This document shows positions 9,045-16,985 of a stretch of DNA of 33,048 nt, in pieces. Location: the NCBI RefSeq assembly GCF_026340305.1, contig NZ_JAPEPI010000007.1, positions 1 to 33,048 of the forward strand, given 5' to 3'. The notes beneath the pieces are model-generated. The model was not told the origin of the DNA. It did no database searches and saw only the letters and a program-made list of their open reading frames with translations. Numbering within the stretch: the stretch's first letter is position 1; each line of letters begins with the position of its first letter. The stretch comes from Streptomyces sp. NBC_01381. GTDB taxonomy: Bacteria > Actinomycetota > Actinomycetes > Streptomycetales > Streptomycetaceae. A program made the position numbers and the translations under genes.

Positions 9045-9050
9045 CGGTAG

Positions 9051-9064
9051 GGGACATTCGGCCC
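9051..9064. promoter_or_regulatory. DevR/OsdR-type box D
   Basis: GGGAC-ATTC-GGCCC lies inside a longer inverted repeat with perfect outer arms TAGGGG and CCCCTA (9048-9067). The GGGAC half-site is identical to the mycobacterial DosR half-site. The right side, TCGGCCCCT, is shared with box F. It is about 60 bp upstream of the hydrogenase protease ATG and lies between two divergent genes. Confidence 0.65.
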
Positions 9065-9123
9065 CTATCGAGGCTGCTGGCGCATCCGCACAGTTGAAGC
9101 ACGGCCCGGCGGAAGGAGACGCG

Positions 9124-9624
9124 ATGCCCCATCGGACACGTATCGCGGTGATCGGCGTCGGCAACGAGTTCCGGCGCGACGACGGCGTGGGCTGGGTGAT
9201 GATCGACCGGCTCCGCGAGCGGGCGGCCGATCGCCCCCTGCCGCCGGGTGCGCTCCTGGCCACCTGCGACGGCGACCCCGCCCGTCTGATCGGCCTGTGG
9301 GAGGGGGCGGATCTCGCGGTGGTCGTCGACGCCGCCCACGCGCATCCCGCTCACCCCGGACGGGTGCACCGGCTGACGCTCGACGCCGGTGAACTGGACC
9401 GGCCACGGACAACGAGTTCGCACGGACTCGGGCTCGGCGAGGCCGTGGAACTCGCCCGCGTTCTCGGCCGACTGCCGGGGCGGCTCGTGGTGTACGCGGT
9501 GGAAGGGGCCGACACTGCGCTGGGCACCGGACTTTCGCCGAGTGTGGAGGCCGTGGTGGAACCGCTCGCCGACGACATAGAGGACGAGATCGTTCGGCAC
9601 CGCGACGCCGCCACGCGCGGCTGA
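9124..9624 (+). CDS. [NiFe] hydrogenase maturation protease (HyaD/HycI family)
   Basis: A 166-aa endopeptidase that removes the C-terminal tail of the hydrogenase large subunit after Ni insertion. The family signature GVGNEFRRDDGVG is at residues 11-23. The three nickel-sensing ligands of the family correspond to Glu15, Asp69 (VVVDAAHAH) and His100 (SSHGLGL). ATG at 9124 follows GGAAGGAG at good spacing. It starts the protease-hypF-hypC unit behind boxes C/D. The only visible substrate is the large subunit at 20149-21480, whose tail is nine residues. Confidence 0.92.
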   Translation: MPHRTRIAVIGVGNEFRRDDGVGWVMIDRLRERAADRPLPPGALLATCDGDPARLIGLWEGADLAVVVDAAHAHPAHPGRVHRLTLDAGELDRPRTTSSHGLGLGEAVELARVLGRLPGRLVVYAVEGADTALGTGLSPSVEAVVEPLADDIEDEIVRHRDAATRG

Positions 9625-9635
9625 GAGGGGTGGCC

Positions 9636-11930
9636 ATGCCGCAGCGCAGAGCACTCCGCTTCGAGGTGTTCGGCACCGTGCAGGGGGTGGGCTTCCGCCC
9701 CTTCGTGTATCGGCTCGCAACGGGCCTCGGTCTGGACGGATGGGCCGCCAACGCCGAAGGTCACGTTGCGGGCGAAGTCGCCGGATCCCCCTACGCCGTA
9801 GACGAGTTCACCGCACGGCTGAGCACCGGTGCTCCCGCGCTGTCCCAGGTGCGGCAGGTGAGGGTGACCGCCGCGCGCGGGCAGCTTCCCCTGCCCGCAT
9901 CCGGTTTCGCCATCCGGCACAGCGATGCCGACCACGCCACGGCTCGCGGACCACGAGAGATCCCGCCCGACGCCGCGATCTGCGCCGCATGCTTGAGCGA
10001 GCTCCTGGACCCGACCGATCGCCGGTTCCGCTATCCGTTCATCAACTGCACCGACTGCGGTCCCCGCGCCACCATCATCGAGGATCTGCCCTACGACCGG
10101 GTCCGCACCACGATGCGGCGTTTCCCCCTCTGTGCGGCGTGCGCGGCGGAGTACGGCGACCCCGCCGACCGCCGCTTCCACGCCGAACCCCTCGCATGCC
10201 CTGCCTGCGGGCCGCAGCTCTCCTGGGACGCGCTGAGCGGGGAAGCCGCGTTGCGCGCCGCGGTCAAGGCCGTGGAAAGCGGGGGCATCGTCGCGTTGAA
10301 GGGACTCGGCGGCTATCAACTGGTGTGCGACGCCACCGATCAGACGGCGGTACGGGCGCTGAGGGAGCATAAACACCGACCGGCCAAACCCTTGGCCGTC
10401 ATGGTCCAGGACGTGGGAGGCGTCAGGGAGCTAGCGCGCATGTCGCGGGTGGAGCGGGGCGTCCTGGAGTCGGCATCACGCCCCGTGGTGCTACTCGCCG
10501 CACGGGGGAGCGGCCTCGCGCCCGCCGTGCATCCGGGCACGCGCCGGATCGGCCTGTTCCTGCCCACCACCGGGCTGCACCACCTTCTGCTCCGTGAACT
10601 CGCCCGCCCGCTCGTCGTGACCAGCGGCAATCTCGCCGACGAACCGATAGCCACCGGCGACACCGAAGCCCGTCACTCGCTGGACGCGGTCGCCGACGGC
10701 TTCCTCACCCACGATCGGCCGATCCGCGCCCGCTACGACGACTCGGTCGTCCAGGCCGTGGGCCGCACCGTTCTCACGGTCCGCAGGGCACGGGGCTTGG
10801 CGCCGGCGCCGTTGCCTCTGCCGGTCGCCACCCCCGTACCCCTGGTGGCGGTCGGCGCCCAGCTCAAGCACACGTTCACGCTGGCGGACGGTTACGGCGC
10901 CCATCTCTCACCGCACGGCGGAGATCTGGCGGACGCCGCCACACTGGACGGCTTCATGCACGCGTACGACCACCTGGTCCGGCTCACGGGCATCGCCCCG
11001 CGGGCCGTCGCCCACGATCTGCATCCCGGATATCTCTCAACTCAATGGGCGCAGGCTCAGCCACTGCCTCGCATCCCTGTGCAACACCACCACGCTCATG
11101 TGGCGGCATGCGCGGCCGAGCACGGACTGCGCACCCCCTTCGTGGGGGTCGCCTACGACGGCCTGGGACTCGGCGACGACGGGACATTGTGGGGAGGGGA
11201 GATCCTTGTCGCCGACCTGACCGGCTACCGGAGGGTGGGCCGCTTCGCGACCGCTCCGCTGCCCGGTGGTGAGGCCGCTGTCCGTCACCCGTACCGGATG
11301 GCCCTCGGATACCTGCACGGAACGGAATTGCTGGGCAGCCCTCGTCCCTACCCTTGGCTGACCCGGGGCTTCAACGAGCGGCTCGATCCGTCCGAAGCCG
11401 CCGTCCTGCGGTCCATGGTGGGCCGGGGCGTCAACTCCCCGCGTGCTTCCAGCGCCGGACGGCTCTTCGATGCGGTGGCGAGTCTGCTCGGCCTCGCCGA
11501 CACCGTCAGCTATGAAGGCGAAGCCGCCGCGGCCCTGGAAGAGGCGGCAGGCACGGTGCGCGCGCTGCCGCTGGCACATCGCCTGGTGCGGGTGGACGGC
11601 CTGTGGGTGTACGACCCGGGCCCGACACTGAACGATCTGCTGGAAAGACAGCACGTCGGTGAGGGCGTCCCCGCGCTTGCCGCGGCCTTTCACCTGACCC
11701 TCGCTCTCGTGACCGCGGAACTGGTCGCGCACGCCGTGGACGCCGGCGCCCCTCGCACGGTCTGCCTCGCCGGAGGCTGCTTCGTCAACCGTCGTCTGCT
11801 CACCGAGGTCAGCCGCAGGCTGCGCGCACAGGGCTTGCGTGTGCTGGTAGCCCGAGAGGTTCCGGTGGGTGACGGCGGCATCAGCTACGGGCAGGCCGCG
11901 GTCGCCGCCGCCCGCCTCTCGAAGGAGTGA
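9636..11930 (+). CDS. hypF: Carbamoyltransferase HypF
   Basis: A 764-aa HypF, which transfers the carbamoyl group of carbamoyl phosphate to the HypE C-terminal Cys for the cyanide ligands of the NiFe site. Domains in order: acylphosphatase (about 1-95, with GTVQGVGFRPFVYRLA); two zinc fingers (Cys116/119/138/141 and Cys166/169/188/191); YrdC-like domain (about 200-385, GGIVALKGLGGYQLVCDA); Kae1-like carbamoyltransferase domain (about 405-764, VQHHHAHVAACAAEH and CLAGGCFVNRRL). ATG at 9636 is preferred to the GTG at 9630 because AGAGGGG lies just ahead of it. It is 11 bp after the protease stop and precedes hypC. Confidence 0.96.
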   Translation: MPQRRALRFEVFGTVQGVGFRPFVYRLATGLGLDGWAANAEGHVAGEVAGSPYAVDEFTARLSTGAPALSQVRQVRVTAARGQLPLPASGFAIRHSDADHATARGPREIPPDAAICAACLSELLDPTDRRFRYPFINCTDCGPRATIIEDLPYDRVRTTMRRFPLCAACAAEYGDPADRRFHAEPLACPACGPQLSWDALSGEAALRAAVKAVESGGIVALKGLGGYQLVCDATDQTAVRALREHKHRPAKPLAVMVQDVGGVRELARMSRVERGVLESASRPVVLLAARGSGLAPAVHPGTRRIGLFLPTTGLHHLLLRELARPLVVTSGNLADEPIATGDTEARHSLDAVADGFLTHDRPIRARYDDSVVQAVGRTVLTVRRARGLAPAPLPLPVATPVPLVAVGAQLKHTFTLADGYGAHLSPHGGDLADAATLDGFMHAYDHLVRLTGIAPRAVAHDLHPGYLSTQWAQAQPLPRIPVQHHHAHVAACAAEHGLRTPFVGVAYDGLGLGDDGTLWGGEILVADLTGYRRVGRFATAPLPGGEAAVRHPYRMALGYLHGTELLGSPRPYPWLTRGFNERLDPSEAAVLRSMVGRGVNSPRASSAGRLFDAVASLLGLADTVSYEGEAAAALEEAAGTVRALPLAHRLVRVDGLWVYDPGPTLNDLLERQHVGEGVPALAAAFHLTLALVTAELVAHAVDAGAPRTVCLAGGCFVNRRLLTEVSRRLRAQGLRVLVAREVPVGDGGISYGQAAVAAARLSKE

Positions 11931-11935
11931 GCGCG

Positions 11936-12205
11936 ATGTGTCTGGGCATTCCCGGCCGGGTCCTGGAGATCAGGGACGACGCCGGACTCCGCATGGCCAC
12001 AGTCGACTTCGGCGGCGTACGACGCGAGGCGTGCCTCGCCTACACACCCGAGGCCACGGTCGGTACGTACGTCATCGTGCACGTCGGATTCGCCATCACC
12101 GAGGTTGACGAAGCCGAGGCCGAACGGACCTTGGCCATCCTGCGAGCGATGGCTGGGGCTGTGGAGGCAGAACTTGGCGAGCCACTGCCCGGCCCGGCCA
12201 CATAG
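11936..12205 (+). CDS. hypC: Hydrogenase assembly chaperone HypC
   Basis: An 89-aa HypC/HupF-family chaperone that carries the Fe(CN)2CO moiety with HypD to the large subunit. It begins MCLGIPGRVLEI; Cys2 after Met removal is the essential ligand, which fixes the ATG at 11936 rather than the GTG at 11927. VGTYVIVHVGFAI with conserved His49 is present. GAAGGAG ahead of the start overlaps the end of hypF. The TAG stop abuts box E, so hypC ends the first maturation unit. Confidence 0.95.
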   Translation: MCLGIPGRVLEIRDDAGLRMATVDFGGVRREACLAYTPEATVGTYVIVHVGFAITEVDEAEAERTLAILRAMAGAVEAELGEPLPGPAT

Positions 12206-12218
12206 GGCCGGTCGGCCC
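12205..12218. promoter_or_regulatory. DevR/OsdR-type box E
   Basis: GGGCC-GGTC-GGCCC, an inverted repeat with perfect 6-bp arms GGGCCG and CGGCCC. In wider context (12202-12219) it matches box F at 17 of 18 bases. It lies 84 bp upstream of the acyltransferase ATG. A right-half match (AGCCC) recurs 21 bp downstream (12226-12239). Confidence 0.75.
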
Positions 12219-12302
12219 CCGGCCGTACCCGGCCAGCCCCTGGGGCCGAGGCACCTGACCGACCGATCCTCGAAGGGTCAACCTGCTGTCAGGAGGCCCG
12301 AG

Positions 12303-14996
12303 ATGACGCACGACGAGCGAAGCCGACCTCCGGTGCACGCCCTGCTCGCCGACGGGACGACGACCTGCATACGGGCCGTCCGACCCGACGATCACTCCCA
12401 GCTGCAAGGCCTCTACGACGAGATGTCGCCTCGGAACCTGCGGCTGCGGTTCTTCGCAGCCAGTGGCCGGTCCGCCGCACAGGCCGCGGACCGGGCCTGC
12501 GCCCCTGACCGCCCCGGGTACAGGGCGCTGCTCGCCGAGACCAAGGACCAGATCATCGGTCTTGCCGAGTACGAGAGGACGGACGAGCCCGAAACCGCCG
12601 AGATCTCACTCGCCGTGGCCGAGGGCCTGCACCACCGGGGGATCGGCACCCTGCTTCTGGAACACCTGGTCTCCGCGGCCCGTGCCGACGGCATCACCGC
12701 GTTCACCGCCGACGCGCTTGCCGAGAACCACGAGGTGCTGAAGGTCTTCGCCGACCTCGGTTTGCGCACAGCCCGCCGCTTCGAGGGCCCCGAACTGCGC
12801 TGCACCATCGAGCTGGACGAGGACGAAACCTACCTGACGGCGGTCGAGAAGCGAGGCAGCACCGCCGACGTGGCCAGCCTTCAACCGCTGCTGCGCCCAG
12901 GATCGATCGCCGTGATCGGCGCGGGCCGCAAGGCCGGTTCGGTCGGCCGGGCGATCCTGCACAACCTGCGCACCGGTGGCTTTCCCCGGAAGCTCTTCGC
13001 CGTCAACCCGAACGTCTCGTCGTTGATGAGCGTGCCCGCCTACCAGTCGGTCGGCGCTGCGCCCGAGGTCCCCGACCTGGCGGTACTGGCGGTACCCGCG
13101 TCGGCCCTGTCCGCCGCGGCGGAAGAGTGCGGCAAGGCGGGCGTGCGTGCCCTGGTGGTCGTCACGGCCGGCCTGGACGCCGCCCAGGCGGCTTCCCTGC
13201 TAGCCATATGCCGTACGTACGGCATGCGGCTGGTCGGCCCGAACTGCCTCGGCATCTCCAACACGGACAGGGCGGTGTCGCTGGACGCGACCTTCGCCGC
13301 CCGCCATCCACGTCCCGGCACGGCCGGTGTCGCGGTGCAGTCCGGGGGAGTGGGAATCGCTCTGCTGGACGGCCTGTCCCGCCTGGGCCTCGGCGTCTCC
13401 AGCTTCGTCTCGCTAGGCGACAAGTACGACGTGAGCGGCAACGACCTGCTTCAGTGGTGGGAAAGTGACGGCGTCACGGACCTGGCTCTGCTGCACCTGG
13501 AGTCCTTCGGGAACCCCCGGGCGTTCTCGCGGACGGCGCGCCGGGTGACCAGGCGCATACCCGTACTCACCGTCGACGCGGGCCGCACCGAAGCCGGTAG
13601 GCGAGCTGCTGCCTCGCACACCGCCGCCGCGGCCACGCGGACCATGACCCGGCAGGCCCTGTTCACCCAGGCGGGCATCACGGCCACCCGAACGATCGGT
13701 GAACTCCTCGAAGTCGCCGCTCTGTTGCACTCCCAGACCGTGCCTTCCGGAAAACGCGTCGTCATTGTCACCAACGCGGGTGGCGCGGGAGTTCTCGCAG
13801 CGGACGCGTGCGCCGAAGCGGGACTCACCCTGCCGTCGCTGTCGGCCGATCTCATCGACGACCTGCTCGCCGTCCTGCCCGAGGGTGCCTCGACCGCCAA
13901 CCCCGTCGACGCCACCGCAGCCGTCAGCGAGGAACAACTCAGGGAGTGTGTGGACCGGCTCACGGTGTCCGGCGCCGTCGACGCCGTCCTGGTGGTGCTG
14001 GTCCCCACCGCGGTCGCCGCGGCGACTGGCGACGACCTCACCCGGGCTCTCACCGATGCCCCCGGCCGACGCACCGGAACGGTTGTGGTGGTCCGCCTCG
14101 ACCAGGCACTGCCCGTGCAACTGCTGCCCACCACGACGGCCGGCTCCGTCCCGTCCTACGCCGATCCACAGGCCGCCGCCCGAGCCCTCGCTCACGCTGA
14201 CCGTCGCGCCCAGTGGCTGGCCAGGCCGCCCGGCAGCGTCCCCGATCTCACCGGGATCGAGGCGGCGCAGGCCCACGCCGTGACCGACGCCTGGCTGTCC
14301 GGTCACCCCGAAGGCGGCTGGCTTGATCCGCGTACCTGCGCCGAACTCCTCGCCTGCTACGGCATACCCCAGCTTCCCTGGGCCTGGGCCGAGTCCGAGG
14401 ACGAGGCCGTCATCGCCGCCGAGCGGTTGCGCGGTCCGGACGGCCGGGTCGTGCTGAAGGCGCACTGGCCCGGTCTGCTGCACAAGAGCGAGCAGGGTGC
14501 CATTCACCTCGATCTGGAGGGGGACGCCCAAGTGCGGGCCGCCTTCCGGGACTTCGAGACCAGGTTCGCCGGGCTGCTCTCCGGGGTGGTGGTGCAGCCG
14601 CTCGCCGAGCGTGGCACCGAACTGTTCGCGGGCGTCGCTCAGGACGAGGTGTTCGGCCCGCTGGTCCTGTTCGGTCTTGGCGGCAGTGCCACTGAGCTGC
14701 TGGCCGATCACTCGGCGCGGTTGGCGCCGCTCACTGATTTCGACGTCCATGACCTGATCACCTCGCCGCGCTGTGCCCCGTTGCTCTTCGGCCACGGAGG
14801 CGGCGGCCCCGTCGACCTCGAAGGCCTGGAGCAACTGCTGCACCGGCTGTCCCGGATGGCCTGCGACCTGCCGCAGCTTGCCGAGGCCGATTTCAACCCC
14901 GTCCTGGCACGGCCCGGCGGCGTCACGGCACTCGATGTGCGCGTACGTCTGCTGCCACGGACCGCCCATGACCCGTATCTGCGCCGACTGCGCTGA
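12303..14996 (+). CDS. Pat-like protein: N-terminal GNAT acyltransferase fused to ADP-forming acyl-CoA synthetase domains
   Basis: An 897-aa fusion. A GNAT domain at about 15-175 carries the acetyl-CoA loop HHRGIGTLLLEHL (Arg112-Gly115). It is followed by a CoA-binding Rossmann domain (SIAVIGAGRKAGSVG, about 203-217), succinyl-CoA-ligase-like domains with a candidate phosphohistidine in SHTAAAA (His439), and an ATP-grasp domain (about 690-897, VLKAHWPGLLHKSEQGAIHLDL). The GNAT-first order is that of Streptomyces PatA-type protein lysine acetyltransferases, opposite to Salmonella Pat. It may acylate metabolic enzymes or make acyl-CoA; which cannot be told. ATG at 12303 follows AGGAGG (12291-12296). 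First gene of a four-gene unit behind box E. Confidence 0.85.
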   Translation: MTHDERSRPPVHALLADGTTTCIRAVRPDDHSQLQGLYDEMSPRNLRLRFFAASGRSAAQAADRACAPDRPGYRALLAETKDQIIGLAEYERTDEPETAEISLAVAEGLHHRGIGTLLLEHLVSAARADGITAFTADALAENHEVLKVFADLGLRTARRFEGPELRCTIELDEDETYLTAVEKRGSTADVASLQPLLRPGSIAVIGAGRKAGSVGRAILHNLRTGGFPRKLFAVNPNVSSLMSVPAYQSVGAAPEVPDLAVLAVPASALSAAAEECGKAGVRALVVVTAGLDAAQAASLLAICRTYGMRLVGPNCLGISNTDRAVSLDATFAARHPRPGTAGVAVQSGGVGIALLDGLSRLGLGVSSFVSLGDKYDVSGNDLLQWWESDGVTDLALLHLESFGNPRAFSRTARRVTRRIPVLTVDAGRTEAGRRAAASHTAAAATRTMTRQALFTQAGITATRTIGELLEVAALLHSQTVPSGKRVVIVTNAGGAGVLAADACAEAGLTLPSLSADLIDDLLAVLPEGASTANPVDATAAVSEEQLRECVDRLTVSGAVDAVLVVLVPTAVAAATGDDLTRALTDAPGRRTGTVVVVRLDQALPVQLLPTTTAGSVPSYADPQAAARALAHADRRAQWLARPPGSVPDLTGIEAAQAHAVTDAWLSGHPEGGWLDPRTCAELLACYGIPQLPWAWAESEDEAVIAAERLRGPDGRVVLKAHWPGLLHKSEQGAIHLDLEGDAQVRAAFRDFETRFAGLLSGVVVQPLAERGTELFAGVAQDEVFGPLVLFGLGGSATELLADHSARLAPLTDFDVHDLITSPRCAPLLFGHGGGGPVDLEGLEQLLHRLSRMACDLPQLAEADFNPVLARPGGVTALDVRVRLLPRTAHDPYLRRLR

Positions 14997-15009
14997 GGAG
15001 GAGACAGAG

Positions 15010-15741
15010 ATGAAGCACAGCAAGATCGGTTCCGTGATGACCGGTGAGGTCGTCAGCGCCCGGTACGGCACGCCGTTCAAGGACGTGGCCAAACTGCTTG
15101 CCGAGCACCGCATCAGCGGGCTTCCCGTGATCGACACCGACGAGAAGGTCATCGGAGTGATCTCCGAGACGGACCTGCTCGTGCGCGAGGCCCAGGCCCC
15201 CGACCCGTTCCAGCGGCCGAGTCGCTTCCGACTGCCTCGGATGAGCCCCGCCGCGCGCAAGACCCAGGTCAAGGCCACCGCACGGACTGCAGGGCAGCTG
15301 ATGTCGACGCCGCCCGTCTGCGTGCACGCGGACAACACCATCGTCGAGGGCGCCCGCCTCATGGCTGAGCACAAGGTGGAACGGCTGCCCGTCGTCGACG
15401 ACGAGGACCGTCTGGTCGGGATCGTCACCAGGCGAGATCTGCTCCAGGTATTCCTGCGCCCCGACGACGGGATCCGCCTCGAGGTGATCGAACAGGTCCT
15501 GGTGCGCACCCTGTGGCTGGCACCCCAGACCATCAAGATCGATGTGCAGAACGGCGTAGTGACCCTCGAAGGACAACTTGAGCGTCGTAGTGAGGTACCC
15601 ATCGCGCTGCACATGACGCGTGAGATCGACGGAGTCGTCGCGGTCGTGGACAAGCTCACGTATCGCTTGGACGACTCGCATCTCCAGCCGACCGATCAAG
15701 CCCTGAAGGGCGTGGCCGACGACTGGCTGCGCAAACTCTGA
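15010..15741 (+). CDS. CBS-pair protein with C-terminal BON domain
   Basis: A 243-aa soluble protein. Two CBS motifs, one from about residue 1 to 60 (VMTGEVVSARYGTPFKDVAKLL...GLPVIDTDEKVIGVISETDLL) and one from about 95 to 155 (LMSTPPVCVHADNTIVEGARLM...RLPVVDDEDRLVGIVTRRDLL), form a Bateman module, which usually binds adenine nucleotides. A BON-like domain (about 165-235, DVQNGVVTLEGQLERRSEVP) follows. ATG at 15010 follows GAGGAGGA that overlaps the end of the upstream gene. Related proteins are at 21498 and 29977. Role unknown; a regulatory energy sensor is the reasonable guess. Confidence 0.87.
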   Translation: MKHSKIGSVMTGEVVSARYGTPFKDVAKLLAEHRISGLPVIDTDEKVIGVISETDLLVREAQAPDPFQRPSRFRLPRMSPAARKTQVKATARTAGQLMSTPPVCVHADNTIVEGARLMAEHKVERLPVVDDEDRLVGIVTRRDLLQVFLRPDDGIRLEVIEQVLVRTLWLAPQTIKIDVQNGVVTLEGQLERRSEVPIALHMTREIDGVVAVVDKLTYRLDDSHLQPTDQALKGVADDWLRKL

Positions 15742-15757
15742 GAGGGGACGGATCGCC

Positions 15758-16279
15758 ATGACCGTCAAGGTGCTCGTCGCCTATGCGACGAAGAACTGGT
15801 CAACGGCCGAGATCGCCCGCACCATCACGGAGGTTCTGCGGAAGGAGGGCCTCGAAGCCGACATGAGGCTCGTGCGCGACGTCCACGAACTCCAGGCGTA
15901 CGACGCCGTGATCCTCGGCAGTCCGCTCTACGAGGGACGATGGCACAAGGACGCCCGTCAGTTCGTCAAGCGCAAGAGGGAGGCGCTTGCCAAACGGCCG
16001 GTATGGCTGTTCAGCAGCGGTCCTCTCGATCCTTCGGCGAGTGAGGGAAACATCCCGCCGGTGGCGTCCGTGCGCCGTACGCTCATCCGGATCCACGCCA
16101 AGGAGCACGTCACCTTTGGGGGATGTCTCACAGAGGACGCGCAGAGCTGGGCAGCCCGGACCGTGGTCAAGGCCGGCAAGGGTGGGGACTTCCGCGACTT
16201 CAAGCAGATCTCCGCCTGGGCGCAGCGCATCGGCGCCACGTTGCGCGGCGAGGTCGTCGTGCAGCGGGAGGGGAGCTGA
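15758..16279 (+). CDS. Flavodoxin-domain protein
   Basis: A 173-aa flavodoxin-fold protein of the protoporphyrinogen-oxidase (HemG)-like type. The FMN phosphate loop is VAYATKNWSTAEIARTI at residues 6-22; AYDAVILGSPLYEGRWHKDARQFV and VWLFSSGPL are the other flavodoxin strands and loops. ATG at 15758 is preceded by GAGGGGA. It is 16 bp behind the CBS gene and 4 bp ahead of the membrane-protein gene. Possible roles are an electron carrier for the hydrogenase or other low-potential enzymes, or a quinone/porphyrin redox protein; the sequence does not decide. Confidence 0.82.
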   Translation: MTVKVLVAYATKNWSTAEIARTITEVLRKEGLEADMRLVRDVHELQAYDAVILGSPLYEGRWHKDARQFVKRKREALAKRPVWLFSSGPLDPSASEGNIPPVASVRRTLIRIHAKEHVTFGGCLTEDAQSWAARTVVKAGKGGDFRDFKQISAWAQRIGATLRGEVVVQREGS

Positions 16280-16283
16280 CGTC

Positions 16284-16877
16284 ATGAGCGCCCCGGCGCA
16301 GCCTCACTTCCAGACCGTGGGGTGGCGATGGCGGAGGAGCCCGCTGCGACGCCGCAGCGACGTCGTGGAGGCTTGGACCGTACTCCTGCTGGGGGCCGTG
16401 ACGCTGTTCGTCGCGCCCCTGGCCGGGGCGTTCGCCGGCGCATCCACCTACGACACGTTGCACGCGGAGGCCGAACGGCAGCGGACAGACGGCCACGTCG
16501 TACGGGCCACCCTGACCGAGGACGCACCGGCAGCCAACAGCGTCGACTCGTGGACCCTCCACCCGGTCAAGGTGCGCTGGAACGATCGCGGCGGCACGGC
16601 ACACACCGCCACCGCCAGGGTCGAGGCAGGCGCCACCTCGGGCAGCCGGGCCGACGTCTGGCTCGACGCCCGTGGCAGGGGCATCGCCGCCCCGATGACC
16701 GAAGACGTTCAGTGGGGTACCGCGATCGCCGTGGGCGGTGCGGCGAGCGTCCTGGTCTGGGTGTTCACCGGAGGTGCATGGATCACCGTTCACGCGGCGG
16801 TCAATCGCCGGCGGATGGTCGAGTGGGAGCGGGCGTGGACGCGGACGGAACCGCAGTGGACCGGTAGCCGACCCTGA
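16284..16877 (+). CDS. Two-TM membrane protein, Rv1733c-like
   Basis: A 197-aa protein with an Arg-rich N terminus (WRWRRSPLRRRSD), a first membrane segment at about 30-53 and a second at about 145-172, enclosing about 90 residues that are probably extracytoplasmic. The pattern, including RRSDVVEAW ahead of TM1 and YDTLHAEAERQRTDGHVVRATL after it, resembles the Rv1733c family, a DosR-regulon antigen of Mycobacterium tuberculosis. No enzymatic motif was seen. The ATG at 16284 is 4 bp after the flavodoxin stop. Function unknown. Confidence 0.75.
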   Translation: MSAPAQPHFQTVGWRWRRSPLRRRSDVVEAWTVLLLGAVTLFVAPLAGAFAGASTYDTLHAEAERQRTDGHVVRATLTEDAPAANSVDSWTLHPVKVRWNDRGGTAHTATARVEAGATSGSRADVWLDARGRGIAAPMTEDVQWGTAIAVGGAASVLVWVFTGGAWITVHAAVNRRRMVEWERAWTRTEPQWTGSRP

Positions 16878-16901
16878 ACCGGGCCCGCCCGGGACCGAAT
16901 A

Positions 16902-16915
16902 GGGCCGCTCGGCCC
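16902..16915. promoter_or_regulatory. DevR/OsdR-type box F
   Basis: GGGCC-GCTC-GGCCC with 6-bp arms GGGCCG and CGGCCC, in the context ATAGGGCCGCTCGGCCCC, which matches box E at 17 of 18 bases. An exact GGGCC left half recurs 21 bp upstream (16881-16885). TAGTGA at 16945-16950 could be a -10 element, placing the box near -46. It is 70 bp upstream of the first hydrogenase gene. Confidence 0.75.
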
Positions 16916-16985
16916 CTGCCTCGCATGCGGATCCTCTCCGAGCCTAGTGAGTAGAGCGCCACCGCCGACGCGTGGAAGGACGGAC

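Noticed and set aside
13413..15659. 748-aa minus-strand open frame
   Set aside because: It is antisense to the acyltransferase and CBS genes, which have clear domains; long antisense frames are typical of GC-rich DNA.
16879..16892. CCGGG/CCCGG hairpin as a terminator after the membrane-protein gene
   Set aside because: Only a 5-bp stem with a 4-nt loop in very GC-rich DNA; the same bases are better explained as a partial regulator half-site 21 bp from box F.
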